A DNA stretch of 64,000 nucleotides from Alphaproteobacteria bacterium (GTDB taxonomy: Bacteria; Pseudomonadota; Alphaproteobacteria; Micropepsales; Micropepsaceae). Shown piece by piece: positions 34,166 through 42,996 of the stretch (its first letter is position 1; the number at the start of each line of letters is the position of its first letter). The translations under genes were made by a program, and so were the position numbers. The notes beneath the pieces are model-generated. The model worked only from the letters and a program-made list of their open reading frames with translations. It had not been told where the DNA came from and made no database searches. The stretch is taken from contig JAFKFG010000015.1 of NCBI GenBank assembly GCA_017307355.1, forward strand, positions 1 through 64,000, given 5' to 3'.

Positions 34166-34260
34166 GACGCGATCTCCATGTCGTCCATCTTACGCTCGAG
34201 AGCGATGCGAACAAACCCGCAGCCGGAGCGTGACAGCGTTAACCGCCGGACATGCCGCGG

Positions 34261-34704
34261 CTATTTCGCGCTAGCCAGCAGCAGCGACGTTTCGGTGGCC
34301 GCGATTCCTTCGATCAATCGAATCTGATCCAGCGCCGCGCTGAAATCCGCCAGGGTTGCGGTGTTGATCTTCGCGACCAGATCCCAGCGCCCGTTGGTGG
34401 TGTAAATGCGTTCCACTTGCGGGAACCCGTTCAAGGCCTTGATCACTTTTCCGGATTGCTCGCCCTGGATGGCGATGGACATCACCGCCCGCACGCGGCC
34501 CGTTTCCAGTTCCGGCGCGGTGCGCACCGTGAAGCCGCCGATGGCGCCGGTGGCCAGCATCCGGGCGATGCGGTTCTGTACCGTGCCGCGGGAGATTTTG
34601 AGCTTTTTCGCCAGCGCCGCCGCGGGCTCGCGCGCATTGGCACGAAGCAGGGCGAGAAGCTTGCGGTCGATCTCGTCTGTCATATCGCCATCAATATCTG
34701 ACAT
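34261..34704 (-). CDS. Lrp/AsnC family transcriptional regulator
   Basis: The 147-residue protein has an N-terminal AsnC winged helix (TDEIDRKLLALLRANAREPAAALAKKLKISRGTVQNRIARML) and a C-terminal RAM ligand-binding domain (VRAVMSIAIQGEQSGKVIKALNGFPQVERIYTTNGRWDLVAKI). The second Met (34683, MTDEIDRK) would give a more usual N-terminus. It is divergent from the arginine/ornithine/proline operon at 34797-40043, so regulation of that operon in response to an amino acid is likely. It is also upstream of phhA on the same strand. Confidence 0.92.
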   Translation of the reverse strand: MSDIDGDMTDEIDRKLLALLRANAREPAAALAKKLKISRGTVQNRIARMLATGAIGGFTVRTAPELETGRVRAVMSIAIQGEQSGKVIKALNGFPQVERIYTTNGRWDLVAKINTATLADFSAALDQIRLIEGIAATETSLLLASAK

Positions 34705-34706
34705 AA

Positions 34707-34722
34707 CGCCAATATTCTGGCG
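34707..34722. promoter_or_regulatory. Candidate Lrp-type operator
   Basis: An inverted repeat CGCCA-ATATTC-TGGCG with an AT-rich centre lies in the 92-bp region between the divergent Lrp gene and the amidinohydrolase operon. AT-centred imperfect palindromes of about 15 bp are the usual Lrp/AsnC sites. Confidence 0.45.
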
Positions 34723-34796
34723 AATTCTATCAGATTGAGCGCTTTCCGCTAGCCGCCGGTCGCGATTGGATTATGGGGCGAATCCGGGGATCACCG

Positions 34797-35678
34797 ATGA
34801 CCGACAAACCTTTGTTTCTGATGACCGATGCCCGCCATTTCGGGGTGACCTATCAGATCAATCCCTGGATGCGGCCGGATGCCTGGAAAGCCAATCCCGC
34901 CGCCTTGACCGCCGCCGCCGCCAAAAGCGCTTCCGCGCTTCGCAAGGAATTGGAAAAGGCCGGCGCGCGGGTCGAAATCGTGGACGCGGTGGAGAATCTG
35001 CCCGATCTGGTTTTTCCCGCCAATGCCGCCATCGTGCTGGACGGTCGCGCGCTGGTGGCGCGCTTCCGTCATCCCGAACGTCAGGGCGAAGAGGCGGTGT
35101 TTCGCGATGCCTTCCTGAAGCTCAAGGCGCGGGGATTGCTCAGCGACGTGATCGAGTTGCCGAACAAGATCCTGCAGGAAGGTGCGGGCGATTGCATCTG
35201 GGATAAGGATCGCGGGTTTTTCTGGGCGGGTTATGGGCAACGTTCCACGCCCAATTCTATTCCCGTGATCGAATCCGTGTTCGGCCAGCAAGTGGTGGGG
35301 CTCGAACTGGCCACCGACCGCTTCTATCACTTGGACACATGCTTCTGCCCCTTGGCCGGAGGCCGGGTGCTCTACTATCCGCCCGCCTTCACCCCGCAGA
35401 GCCTGGGAATGATCCGCACCCATGTGCGCAAGAAGGACCGCATCGAAGCGACGGCCGAGGAAGCGGCCGCTTTCTGCGTCAACGCCGTCAATATCGACAA
35501 TCATATCGTGATGGCGAAGGCGCCGGCGTCCCTGCGCGCCAAGCTGAAAGCGCTGGGTTACAGCCTGGCGGAAGTCGATCTGGCGCCGTTCATTCTTTCC
35601 GGCGGCGGCGCCTATTGCATGACCTTGCGCCTGGACCGGCAGAGCGGCAACCAAGCCGCGATGCGCGCGGCGGAATGA
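34797..35678 (+). CDS. Amidinotransferase-fold hydrolase, probable arginine/citrulline-consuming enzyme
   Basis: This 293-residue protein has the guanidino-group-modifying fold of dimethylargininase, arginine deiminase and the citrulline hydrolase CtlX. Catalytic elements are visible: [10 protein letters not shown] (Glu/Asp, about 127-134), [11 protein letters not shown] (His about 178) and the nucleophile Cys in [10 protein letters not shown] (about 274). The gene is followed after 7 bp by ornithine aminotransferase and then putA, so the likely product is ornithine, made from arginine or citrulline. The exact reaction (dihydrolase, deiminase, citrulline ureidase or dimethylargininase) cannot be settled from the sequence. 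The ATG at 34797 gives the usual N-terminus. Confidence 0.82.
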   Translation: MTDKPLFLMTDARHFGVTYQINPWMRPDAWKANPAALTAAAAKSASALRKELEKAGARVEIVDAVENLPDLVFPANAAIVLDGRALVARFRHPERQGEEAVFRDAFLKLKARGLLSDVIELPNKILQEGAGDCIWDKDRGFFWAGYGQRSTPNSIPVIESVFGQQVVGLELATDRFYHLDTCFCPLAGGRVLYYPPAFTPQSLGMIRTHVRKKDRIEATAEEAAAFCVNAVNIDNHIVMAKAPASLRAKLKALGYSLAEVDLAPFILSGGGAYCMTLRLDRQSGNQAAMRAAE

Positions 35679-35685
35679 GGACAGC

Positions 35686-36909
35686 ATGAACCATTTCGCG
35701 CCCCAGACCTTGAAAAGCGCCGAAGACTTCATCGCCCGGGAGAATGAATTCGGCGCGATGAATTACAAGCCGCTGGACGTGGTGCTGCGGCGCGGAGAGG
35801 GCGTTTATGTCTGGGACGTGGATGGGCGGCGTTACATGGACTGCCTGTCGGCCTATTCCGCCGTCAATCAGGGCCATTGCCATCCCCGCATCCTGGCGGC
35901 GCTGACCGAACAGGCCTCGCGCCTCACCCTGACGTCGCGGGCGTTCCGCAACGACCAGCTGGCGCTGTTCTACGAAGAAGTCTGCGCGCTGACCCGCGCG
36001 CACAAGGTGCTGCCGATGAATTCCGGCGCCGAAGCGGTGGAAAGCGCCCTCAAGCTGGCCCGCAAATGGGGCTATGCGGTCAAGGGCGCGCCGGCGGGTC
36101 AGGCCGAGATCATCGTCTGCGCCAACAATTTCCATGGCCGCACCATCACCATTGTGGGCTTTTCCAGCGATCCCGGCTCGCGCGAAGGCTTCGGGCCTTT
36201 CTCCGCCGGTTTCAAAATGGTGCCGTTCGGCGATGCCGCGGCGCTGGAAGCGGCGATCACCCCCAACACCGTGGCCTTCCTGGTCGAACCGATCCAGGGC
36301 GAGGCGGGCGTGATCATTCCCCCGCCGGGCTATCTGAAAAAGGCGCGCGCGCTTTGCACCCGCCACAATGTGCTGTTCATCCTGGACGAGATCCAGACCG
36401 GTCTGGGCCGCACCGGCAAGCTTCTGGCCGAAGAACATGACGGCGTGGAAGCGGATCTCACCATCATCGGCAAAGCGCTGGCGGGCGGTTTCTATCCGGT
36501 CTCGGCGGTGCTTTCGAACAACGAGGCCATGAGCGTGCTGCATCCGGGCGAGCATGGCTCGACCTTCGGCGGCAATCCCTTGGCCTGCGCGGTGGCGCGG
36601 ATGGCGCTGAAAGTGCTGGTCGAGGAAGGCATGATCGAGAATGCGGCGCGGGTGGGCGAAAGGCTGAAGCGCAACCTGGAAGACATACGCTCCAATCTGG
36701 TGAAAGAGGTGCGGGGCGTTGGCTTGATGCTGGCGGTGGAGCTGGATCCCGAGGCGGGCGGCGCGCGGCCGGCCTGCGAAGCGTTGCAGGCGCGCGGGCT
36801 TCTGGCCAAGGAAACCCATGATCACACCATTCGGATCGCGCCGCCGCTGATCCTGACCGACGAGCAGGCGGACTGGATCGGCGATCAGTTCAAAGCCGTT
36901 CTGACGTGA
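35686..36909 (+). CDS. rocD: Ornithine delta-aminotransferase
   Basis: The 407-residue class-III aminotransferase converts ornithine and 2-oxoglutarate to glutamate-5-semialdehyde and glutamate. Evidence: [41 protein letters not shown] is the OAT N-terminal signature. [52 protein letters not shown] and the PLP-lysine stretch [17 protein letters not shown] follow, then [15 protein letters not shown]. Length matches RocD. It is the second gene of the operon, 7 bp after the hydrolase; its product pyrroline-5-carboxylate is a substrate of PutA encoded next. Confidence 0.95.
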   Translation: MNHFAPQTLKSAEDFIARENEFGAMNYKPLDVVLRRGEGVYVWDVDGRRYMDCLSAYSAVNQGHCHPRILAALTEQASRLTLTSRAFRNDQLALFYEEVCALTRAHKVLPMNSGAEAVESALKLARKWGYAVKGAPAGQAEIIVCANNFHGRTITIVGFSSDPGSREGFGPFSAGFKMVPFGDAAALEAAITPNTVAFLVEPIQGEAGVIIPPPGYLKKARALCTRHNVLFILDEIQTGLGRTGKLLAEEHDGVEADLTIIGKALAGGFYPVSAVLSNNEAMSVLHPGEHGSTFGGNPLACAVARMALKVLVEEGMIENAARVGERLKRNLEDIRSNLVKEVRGVGLMLAVELDPEAGGARPACEALQARGLLAKETHDHTIRIAPPLILTDEQADWIGDQFKAVLT

Positions 36910-36953
36910 ACCTGACGGGCCCAATCGCAACATTTTCCGGTATAGATAAGCCG

Positions 36954-39900
36954 ATGTCTGCGCGCTGGGATCTTCTGGACGGCGGAAAATACCGCGACGA
37001 GCGGGAAGCCGTCGCCGCGTTGCTGGCCGCCCAGCCTTTGCCGGCCGCCCTGCGGGCATCGGTGAAGGAGACTGCGGCCGACCTGGTTCGCCGGGCGCGC
37101 GAGATCACCCGCCGCCAGGGCCTGGTCGAAAGCTTTCTGGCCGAATTTTCTCTCAACACCCAGGAAGGGTTGGCGTTGATGGGCCTGGCGGAGGCCCTGC
37201 TGCGCACGCCCGACACCGCAACCCGCGACCGGCTGATCGCGGAGAAGATCGCCGCCGCCGACTGGGCGGCGCATCTGGGCCAGTCCGACAATCTGTTTGT
37301 GAATGCTTCGACCTGGGGGCTGATGCTCACCGGCCGCTGGGTGGAGATCGACGAAAATGCCGATGGCCCCGGCGTGATCCGGCGGCTGGCGCTCCGGGTG
37401 GGAGAGCCCATCGTGCGCACGGCGGTGGCCCAGGCGATCCGCATCATGGGCGAGCAATTCGTGCTGGGCCGCACCATCGAGGCGGCGCTGGCGCGGGCGG
37501 AACGCGAAACGCTGTTGTGCTCGTTCGACATGCTGGGCGAGGGGGCACGGACCGAAGCGGATGCCGCGCGCTATGAGCAGGCCTATGCCGATGCCATTGC
37601 CGCGATCGGCCGGGCCAAGACGAAAAATGCCAAATCGATAAATGATGGGCCGGAAAAGGGCCATGGCATTTCGGTGAAGCTGTCGGCCTTGTCGCCGCGC
37701 TATGAAGCGACACAGGAGGAGCGGGTCTGGGACGAACTTTATCCCCGCCTGCTGCGCCTTGCGGGCCTGGCCGCCGAGGCCGACATCAATTTCACCCTCG
37801 ATGCCGAGGAAGCCGACCGGCTGGTGCTGTCGCTGAAACTGCTGGACCGGTTGGCGCGGGAAGAAATTCTGGGAACATGGCGCGGACTGGGGCTGGCGGT
37901 GCAGGCCTATCAGAAGCGCGCACCCCAGGTGATCGCGCAGCTGGCAATGCTGGCGCGCGAAAGCGGCCGCCGCCTGATGGTGCGTCTGGTCAAAGGCGCC
38001 TACTGGGACAGCGAGATCAAGCGGGCACAGGTAGGCGGGCGGCCGGGCTATCCCGTCTTCACCACCAAGCCGGCCACGGATCTGTCCTATCTGGTTTGCG
38101 CCAGGACTTTGATCGACGCCGCGCCGCATCTTTACGGCCAATTCGCAACCCACAATGCGCACACCTTGGCGGCGGTGCGCGCCATGGCGGGGCAGGTGGC
38201 AATCGAGCATCAACGCCTGCATGGCATGGGTGAAGTGCTGTACGACGCGGCGGCGGAACGGTTCGGGCCTTTGTCGCTGCGCACCTATGCGCCGGTGGGC
38301 GCGCACGAAGATCTTTTGCCCTATCTGGTGCGGCGGCTGCTGGAAAACGGCGCCAATACCAGCTTCGTGCATCTGCTGCTGGACGATGACACGCCGCCGG
38401 AGAATGTCGCGGTCGATCCGATTGCCTTGGTGGAAGCGCGGCCCGGCCCCCATCCCCGCATTCCCTTGCCCTGCGACATGTATGGCGACCGGCGCAACAG
38501 CATGGGGCTGGATCTGTCGATCGAGGCCGTGCGGAACGATTTGCGCGCCGGCCTGACCGCGCTGCGGCCCGCCGATGGGCGCCCGATCATCAGCGGTGCA
38601 CCGATGGCCGCCGGGCCGCTTGAGGCCGTGCGCAATCCCTTGGATCTTTCCGAGATCGGACAAAGCGCCGAGGCGAGCAACGTCCAGATCGAAGCGGCCT
38701 TTGCCGCCGCCGCCCGCGCGCAACCGGAATGGGATGCGCGGGGCGGCCTGGCCCGGGCACAGATTTTGCGCGCCATGGCCGATGCGCTGGAGAATCATCG
38801 CGCTCGCCTGATCGCGCTGGCGGTGCGCGAAGCGGGCAAGACCTGGCCCGATGCCGTCGGCGAAGTGCGCGAAGCCGCCGATTTCTGCCGCTATTATGCG
38901 CTGCTGGCGGAGCGCGATTTCGGCGCGCCTGCCGTCCTGAAAGGTCCGGCCGGCGAAACCAATGCGCTGGAGCTGCGTGGGCGGGGCGTTTTCGCCTGCA
39001 TCTCGCCTTGGAATTTTCCCCTGGCCATCTTCACCGGCCAGATCGCGGCCGCGCTGGCCGCCGGCAACACGGTACTCGCCAAGCCGGCCGAACAGACGCC
39101 GCTGATCGCCGCCGAAGCCGTGCGCCTGTTCCAGGGCGCAGGCTTGCCGCCGGACGTGCTGCATCTGGTGCCGGGGCGGGGCGAAACGGTGGGCGCGGCG
39201 CTCTCAGCGCATCGCAAACTGGCCGGGATCGCCTTCACCGGCGGCACCGACACGGCGCGGGCGATCAACAAAGTGCTGGCGGCGCGCGATGGCGCGTTGC
39301 TTCCCTTGATCGCGGAAACCGGCGGCCTCAACGCCATGTTCGTGGACACCACGGCCCAGCGCGAACAGGTGATCGACGATGTGATCCTGTCGGCCTTCGG
39401 TTCGGCGGGGCAGCGCTGCTCGGCGCTCCGGCTGCTGTTCCTGCCGGAAGAAACCGCGGATGGGATGATCGAAGGACTGAAAGGGGCGATGGATGTCCTG
39501 ACGGTGGGCGATCCCTCTGACTTCGCCACCGATATCGGGCCGGTGATCGACAAGGATGCGCGCGCGGCGCTCGACAGGCATTTGCTTCATCTGAAGAATA
39601 CGGCCAGGATCCTCAAGGACGTGAAGCCCGTCATTCCCGGACCGCTTTTGTTCGGGCCGGGGATGGCCGAAATCGCGGTGACCGATCTTCCCGACCGGGA
39701 AGTCTTCGGTCCCATCCTGCATGTGGTGCGCTACAAAAACGATGAATTGGAAGAAGCCGGGCGCGCCCTGGCCGCTAAAGGTTATGGCCTGACCCTGGGC
39801 ATTCATTCGCGGCTGGCAAGTTTCGTCGAACGGGTGCGGGGGCTGGTTCCGGCGGGCAATATCTATGTCAATCGTTCGATCATCGGCGCGGTGGTGGGCG

Positions 39901-40043
39901 TGCAGCCGTTCGGCGGCGAGGGGCTTTCCGGCACTGGGCCCAAGGCGGGCGGGCCGCATGCGCTCGGCCGTTATGCGGTGGAACGCGCCGTCAGTGTGAA
40001 TATCGCGGCCCAGGGCGGCGATCCGGCGCTTCTGAATCTCTGA
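36954..40043 (+). CDS. putA: Bifunctional proline dehydrogenase / L-glutamate-gamma-semialdehyde dehydrogenase PutA
   Basis: The protein (1029 residues from this start) oxidises proline with FAD and then P5C/glutamate semialdehyde with NAD+ to glutamate. The N-terminal half holds the proline dehydrogenase barrel (ISVKLSALSPRYE, RLMVRLVKGAYWDSEIKRAQ, YAPVGAHEDLLPYLVRRLLENGANTSFVH). The second half is the aldehyde dehydrogenase: FACISPWNFPLAIFTGQIAAALAAGN, FTGGTDTARAIN, AETGGLNAM and the catalytic Cys in FGSAGQRCSALRLL. It lacks the N-terminal ribbon-helix-helix domain of trifunctional PutA, so it is not its own repressor. An in-frame GTG at 36906 overlaps the rocD stop, but the codons between have low GC3; the ATG at 36954 is preferred. 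Confidence 0.95.
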   Translation: MSARWDLLDGGKYRDEREAVAALLAAQPLPAALRASVKETAADLVRRAREITRRQGLVESFLAEFSLNTQEGLALMGLAEALLRTPDTATRDRLIAEKIAAADWAAHLGQSDNLFVNASTWGLMLTGRWVEIDENADGPGVIRRLALRVGEPIVRTAVAQAIRIMGEQFVLGRTIEAALARAERETLLCSFDMLGEGARTEADAARYEQAYADAIAAIGRAKTKNAKSINDGPEKGHGISVKLSALSPRYEATQEERVWDELYPRLLRLAGLAAEADINFTLDAEEADRLVLSLKLLDRLAREEILGTWRGLGLAVQAYQKRAPQVIAQLAMLARESGRRLMVRLVKGAYWDSEIKRAQVGGRPGYPVFTTKPATDLSYLVCARTLIDAAPHLYGQFATHNAHTLAAVRAMAGQVAIEHQRLHGMGEVLYDAAAERFGPLSLRTYAPVGAHEDLLPYLVRRLLENGANTSFVHLLLDDDTPPENVAVDPIALVEARPGPHPRIPLPCDMYGDRRNSMGLDLSIEAVRNDLRAGLTALRPADGRPIISGAPMAAGPLEAVRNPLDLSEIGQSAEASNVQIEAAFAAAARAQPEWDARGGLARAQILRAMADALENHRARLIALAVREAGKTWPDAVGEVREAADFCRYYALLAERDFGAPAVLKGPAGETNALELRGRGVFACISPWNFPLAIFTGQIAAALAAGNTVLAKPAEQTPLIAAEAVRLFQGAGLPPDVLHLVPGRGETVGAALSAHRKLAGIAFTGGTDTARAINKVLAARDGALLPLIAETGGLNAMFVDTTAQREQVIDDVILSAFGSAGQRCSALRLLFLPEETADGMIEGLKGAMDVLTVGDPSDFATDIGPVIDKDARAALDRHLLHLKNTARILKDVKPVIPGPLLFGPGMAEIAVTDLPDREVFGPILHVVRYKNDELEEAGRALAAKGYGLTLGIHSRLASFVERVRGLVPAGNIYVNRSIIGAVVGVQPFGGEGLSGTGPKAGGPHALGRYAVERAVSVNIAAQGGDPALLNL

Positions 40044-41204
40044 TCAGTGCGCGATTTCGACCGCCATCGCCGTGGCCTCGCCGCCGCCGATGCAGAGGCT
40101 GGCCACGCCGCGTTTCAATCCCTTTGCCTTCAACGCCGAAATCAATGTGGCGAGGATGCGCGCGCCCGACGCGCCGATGGGATGACCCAAGGCGCAGGCG
40201 CCGCCATGCACATTGATGCGGTCCGGGGCGATGTCCAGTTCGCGCATCGCCACCAGCGCCACCACCGCAAAGGCTTCGTTGATTTCGAACAGATCGACAT
40301 CGTTCGCGCGCCAGCCGATGCGGTCCAGCAGCTTGCGCACCGCGAAGACCGGCGCGGTGGTGAAGAGGGCGGGCGCCTGGGCGTGCGTGGCGTGGCCGAC
40401 AATGCGGGCGATGGGCGGCGCTTTCGCCAGGCTTTCGCGGGTCAGGATCAGCGCCGCCGCGCCATCGGAGATGGAAGCGGAGGAGGCGGCGGTGATGGTG
40501 CCGTCGGGCGCAAAGGCGGGCTTGAGAGAGGGAATTTTTTCCGGTTTGGCGCGGCCGGGCTGCTCGTCGATGCGGATGATCTCCTTGCCCGCGGTAACCG
40601 GCACGATTTCGGCGTCGAAGGCGCCTGATGTCTGGGCCGCCTTGGCGCGCTCCAGCGAGCGCAGGGCATAGTCGTCCTGCTCCGCGCGGCTAATCTGGTA
40701 ACTGCGCGCCGTATCCTCGGCAAAGGCGCCCATGGGCTTGCCTTTGTCATAGGCGTCTTCCAGCCCGTCCAGCAGCATGGAATCCAGCGCCGCGTCATGG
40801 CCGAACCGCGCGCCCTTGCGATGCCGCGCCAAGAGATACGGCGCGTTGGTCATGCTCTCCATTCCGCCCGCCACGATGCAGCCGGCGCTTTCCGCTTTCA
40901 GCGCGTCATGCGCCAGGATGGCCGCCTGCATGCCCGAACCGCACATTTTGTTGATGGTGGTGGCGGGGACATCGTCGCCAAGGCCCGCGCCTTTGGATGC
41001 CTGGCGTGCCGGGGCCTGGCCCTGGCCCGCGCCCAAGACGCAGCCCATGATGGTCTGGTCGATCGATGGCGCGCCCGCGCGGGCAACCGCTTCGCGGATC
41101 GCGGCCGCGCCCAGCTCATGGGCCTTCACATCGGCGAACACCCCTTGCAAGCCGCCCATCGGCGTTCGGGCAAGGCCGGTGACGACGATGGCGTCCTTTG
41201 TCAT
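40044..41204 (-). CDS. Acetyl-CoA C-acyltransferase (thiolase)
   Basis: This 386-residue thiolase would cleave 3-ketoacyl-CoA or condense acetyl-CoA. Its N-terminal nucleophile Cys lies in INKMCGSGMQAAI, preceded by the GCVLGAGQGQAPARQASKGAG block. The C-terminal motifs NEAFAVVAL, NVHGGACALGHPIGASGARI and the second Cys (ASLCIGGGEATAMAVE) are complete. It is the last gene of a minus-strand unit; its ATG overlaps the stop of the acyl-CoA dehydrogenase gene. Its end abuts the convergent putA stop. Role in isoleucine/valine or fatty-acid degradation is inferred from the neighbours. Confidence 0.93.
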   Translation of the reverse strand: MTKDAIVVTGLARTPMGGLQGVFADVKAHELGAAAIREAVARAGAPSIDQTIMGCVLGAGQGQAPARQASKGAGLGDDVPATTINKMCGSGMQAAILAHDALKAESAGCIVAGGMESMTNAPYLLARHRKGARFGHDAALDSMLLDGLEDAYDKGKPMGAFAEDTARSYQISRAEQDDYALRSLERAKAAQTSGAFDAEIVPVTAGKEIIRIDEQPGRAKPEKIPSLKPAFAPDGTITAASSASISDGAAALILTRESLAKAPPIARIVGHATHAQAPALFTTAPVFAVRKLLDRIGWRANDVDLFEINEAFAVVALVAMRELDIAPDRINVHGGACALGHPIGASGARILATLISALKAKGLKRGVASLCIGGGEATAMAVEIAH

Positions 41205-42343
41205 GGGCCATCCTTTTCCAGCGCGCGGGCGATCACCATCCGCTGGATGTCGGAGGTGCCTTCATAGATCTGGCACACCCGCACATCGCGATAGATTTTG
41301 GCCAGGCCAAATTCCTCCAGATAGCCGTAGCCGCCAAGCGTTTGTATCGCGCCGGAACAGACCGTTTCGGCCGTCTCCGACGCCACCAGCTTGGCCATCG
41401 AGGCTTCAGTGAGAGCGGGGAGGCCCGCGTCTTTGCGGGCCGCCGCATGCAGCACCAGCTGTTCCGCCGCTTTCAGCCGCGCCGACAGATCGGCCAGGCG
41501 GAAACCCACCGCCTGATGTTCGATGATCGTCTTGCCGAAGCTCTTGCGTTCGCGGGCATAGCGAATGGCGGCCTCCAGCGCGGCGCGCGCCATGCCGATG
41601 GCCTGCGCGCCCACGCCGATGCGGCCTGCTTCCAGATTGGCCAGCGCGATTGCATAGCCCTGGCCTTCCTCGCCCAGGCGCAGATCGCCTTCCAGCGCCA
41701 GATTGTCGAAGCGAAGCGCGCAGGTATCAGACGCGGCCTGGCCCAACTTATGTTCCACCTTGTCCACATGATAGCCGGGCCGGTCGGTGGGAATGAGAAA
41801 GGCGCTGATGCCGCGCTTGCCTTTGTCGGGATCGGTCACCGCGAAGGCCAGCGTAAGGCCCGCGGTCTTGCCCGAGGAGATGAATTGCTTGGTGCCGTTC
41901 AGCACATAGCCGTTGCCCTGGCGCGTGGCGCGGCTCTTGATCGCGCCCGCATCCGATCCCGCATCGGCTTCGGTCAGCGCGAAGGCGCCGATGGTCTTGC
42001 CCGATACCAGGGCGGGCAGGAAACGCGCGCGCTGGGCGGCGCTGCCGCTGCGCACCAGGCCGGAAGCGACCAGGCTGTTCTGCACGCTGACAATGGTGGA
42101 GAGCGGCCCGTCCGCCGCCGCCAGCTCGATCAGCGACACGGCGTAAGAGACGGTGTCGGCGCCGGTGCCGCCCATTTCTTCAGGCACCACCATGCCCATC
42201 AGGCCCAGCGCCGCCAGTTCCTCGAACAATTCTTTGGGATAGCCGCCTGCTTTTTCGAATTCCCGTGCCCGGGGCCGCACCCGCTCCTGGGCAAAGGCGC
42301 GCACGGAATCTTGAATGGCCTGTTGGGTGTCGTTCAGGAGCAT
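41201..42343 (-). CDS. Acyl-CoA dehydrogenase
   Basis: The 380-residue FAD enzyme introduces a 2,3-double bond into acyl-CoA. Family blocks are present: VVPEEMGGTGADTVSYAVSL, FALTEADAGSDAGAIKSRA (FAD/substrate loop), GYVLNGTKQFISSGKTA, KLGQAASDTCALRFDNL, ARERKSFGKTIIEHQAV, IQTLGGYGYLEEFGLAKIYRDVRVCQIYEGTSDIQRMVIAR. The catalytic Glu in the IYEGTSDIQ segment classes it with short/branched-chain enzymes. It lies 51 bp after an Lrp-family gene on the same strand and overlaps the thiolase start. The substrate (2-methylbutyryl-, isobutyryl- or butyryl-CoA) is not resolved. Confidence 0.92.
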   Translation of the reverse strand: MLLNDTQQAIQDSVRAFAQERVRPRAREFEKAGGYPKELFEELAALGLMGMVVPEEMGGTGADTVSYAVSLIELAAADGPLSTIVSVQNSLVASGLVRSGSAAQRARFLPALVSGKTIGAFALTEADAGSDAGAIKSRATRQGNGYVLNGTKQFISSGKTAGLTLAFAVTDPDKGKRGISAFLIPTDRPGYHVDKVEHKLGQAASDTCALRFDNLALEGDLRLGEEGQGYAIALANLEAGRIGVGAQAIGMARAALEAAIRYARERKSFGKTIIEHQAVGFRLADLSARLKAAEQLVLHAAARKDAGLPALTEASMAKLVASETAETVCSGAIQTLGGYGYLEEFGLAKIYRDVRVCQIYEGTSDIQRMVIARALEKDGP

Positions 42344-42394
42344 GTGTACCTCGCGTAGCGTCAGCTTAATCCCAGTTGCGGGCCCGCTTCCATG

Positions 42395-42847
42395 TCAGAT
42401 CGGCAGACGGGTCGTGTTCTTCACGCATTTCAGGGCGAAATGGGAATGAACTTCCGCCACGCCGGGAAAATGCAGCAATACTTTTTTCAAAAGATGCTCA
42501 TAGGCGTCGATGCTGGCCACCACCATGCGCACGGCATAATCGCTTTCGCCGCCCATGCTGAAACATTCCACGATTTCCGGCCGTTCCTGCGCCGCCTGCT
42601 CGAAGGCGTTCAACGTGTCTTCGTCATGGGCTTTCAGGCGGATATTGGCCAGCACGGTGACGCCAAGGCCCATCACTTCGGGATCCAGGATCACCGGACG
42701 CTCGCGGATGGCGCCGATCTCCTCCAGCCGCTTCACCCGCCGCCAGCAGGGCGTGTGCGACAGGCCGACGGCCAGCGCGAGATCCACCATGGAGATGCCC
42801 GGCGTGTCCTGGAGATTCCGCAAAATTTTCAGATCGATATCATCCAT
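42395..42847 (-). CDS. Lrp/AsnC family regulator, probable BkdR-like activator
   Basis: The 150-residue protein shows the Lrp winged helix (MDDIDLKILRNLQDTPGISMVDLALAVGLSHTPCWRRVKRLEEIGAI) and a C-terminal RAM domain (VTVLANIRLKAHDEDTLNAFEQAAQERPEIVECFSMGGESDYAVRMVV). It is divergent from the branched-chain keto-acid dehydrogenase operon, the usual position of BkdR, and is also upstream of the acyl-CoA dehydrogenase and thiolase genes on its own strand. Branched-chain amino acids are the likely effectors; this is inferred from position. Confidence 0.9.
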   Translation of the reverse strand: MDDIDLKILRNLQDTPGISMVDLALAVGLSHTPCWRRVKRLEEIGAIRERPVILDPEVMGLGVTVLANIRLKAHDEDTLNAFEQAAQERPEIVECFSMGGESDYAVRMVVASIDAYEHLLKKVLLHFPGVAEVHSHFALKCVKNTTRLPI

Positions 42848-42996
42848 GGAATGTCATCCTAAGGTTCATTGATCCGAAGGGATGGTATTCTAAATCCAGG
42901 CTTCAAACAGCAAAAATAGCAATTTTAATTCCGGGCAATCGTGACACCCTGACTGGCGTCGTTCGTTTAGACACCAAATGCTTGGGGGCTCCGGCC

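Noticed and set aside
36885..39164. Long minus-strand open frame opposite putA
   Set aside because: It has no domain pattern and mirrors the codon bias of putA; rejected as antisense.
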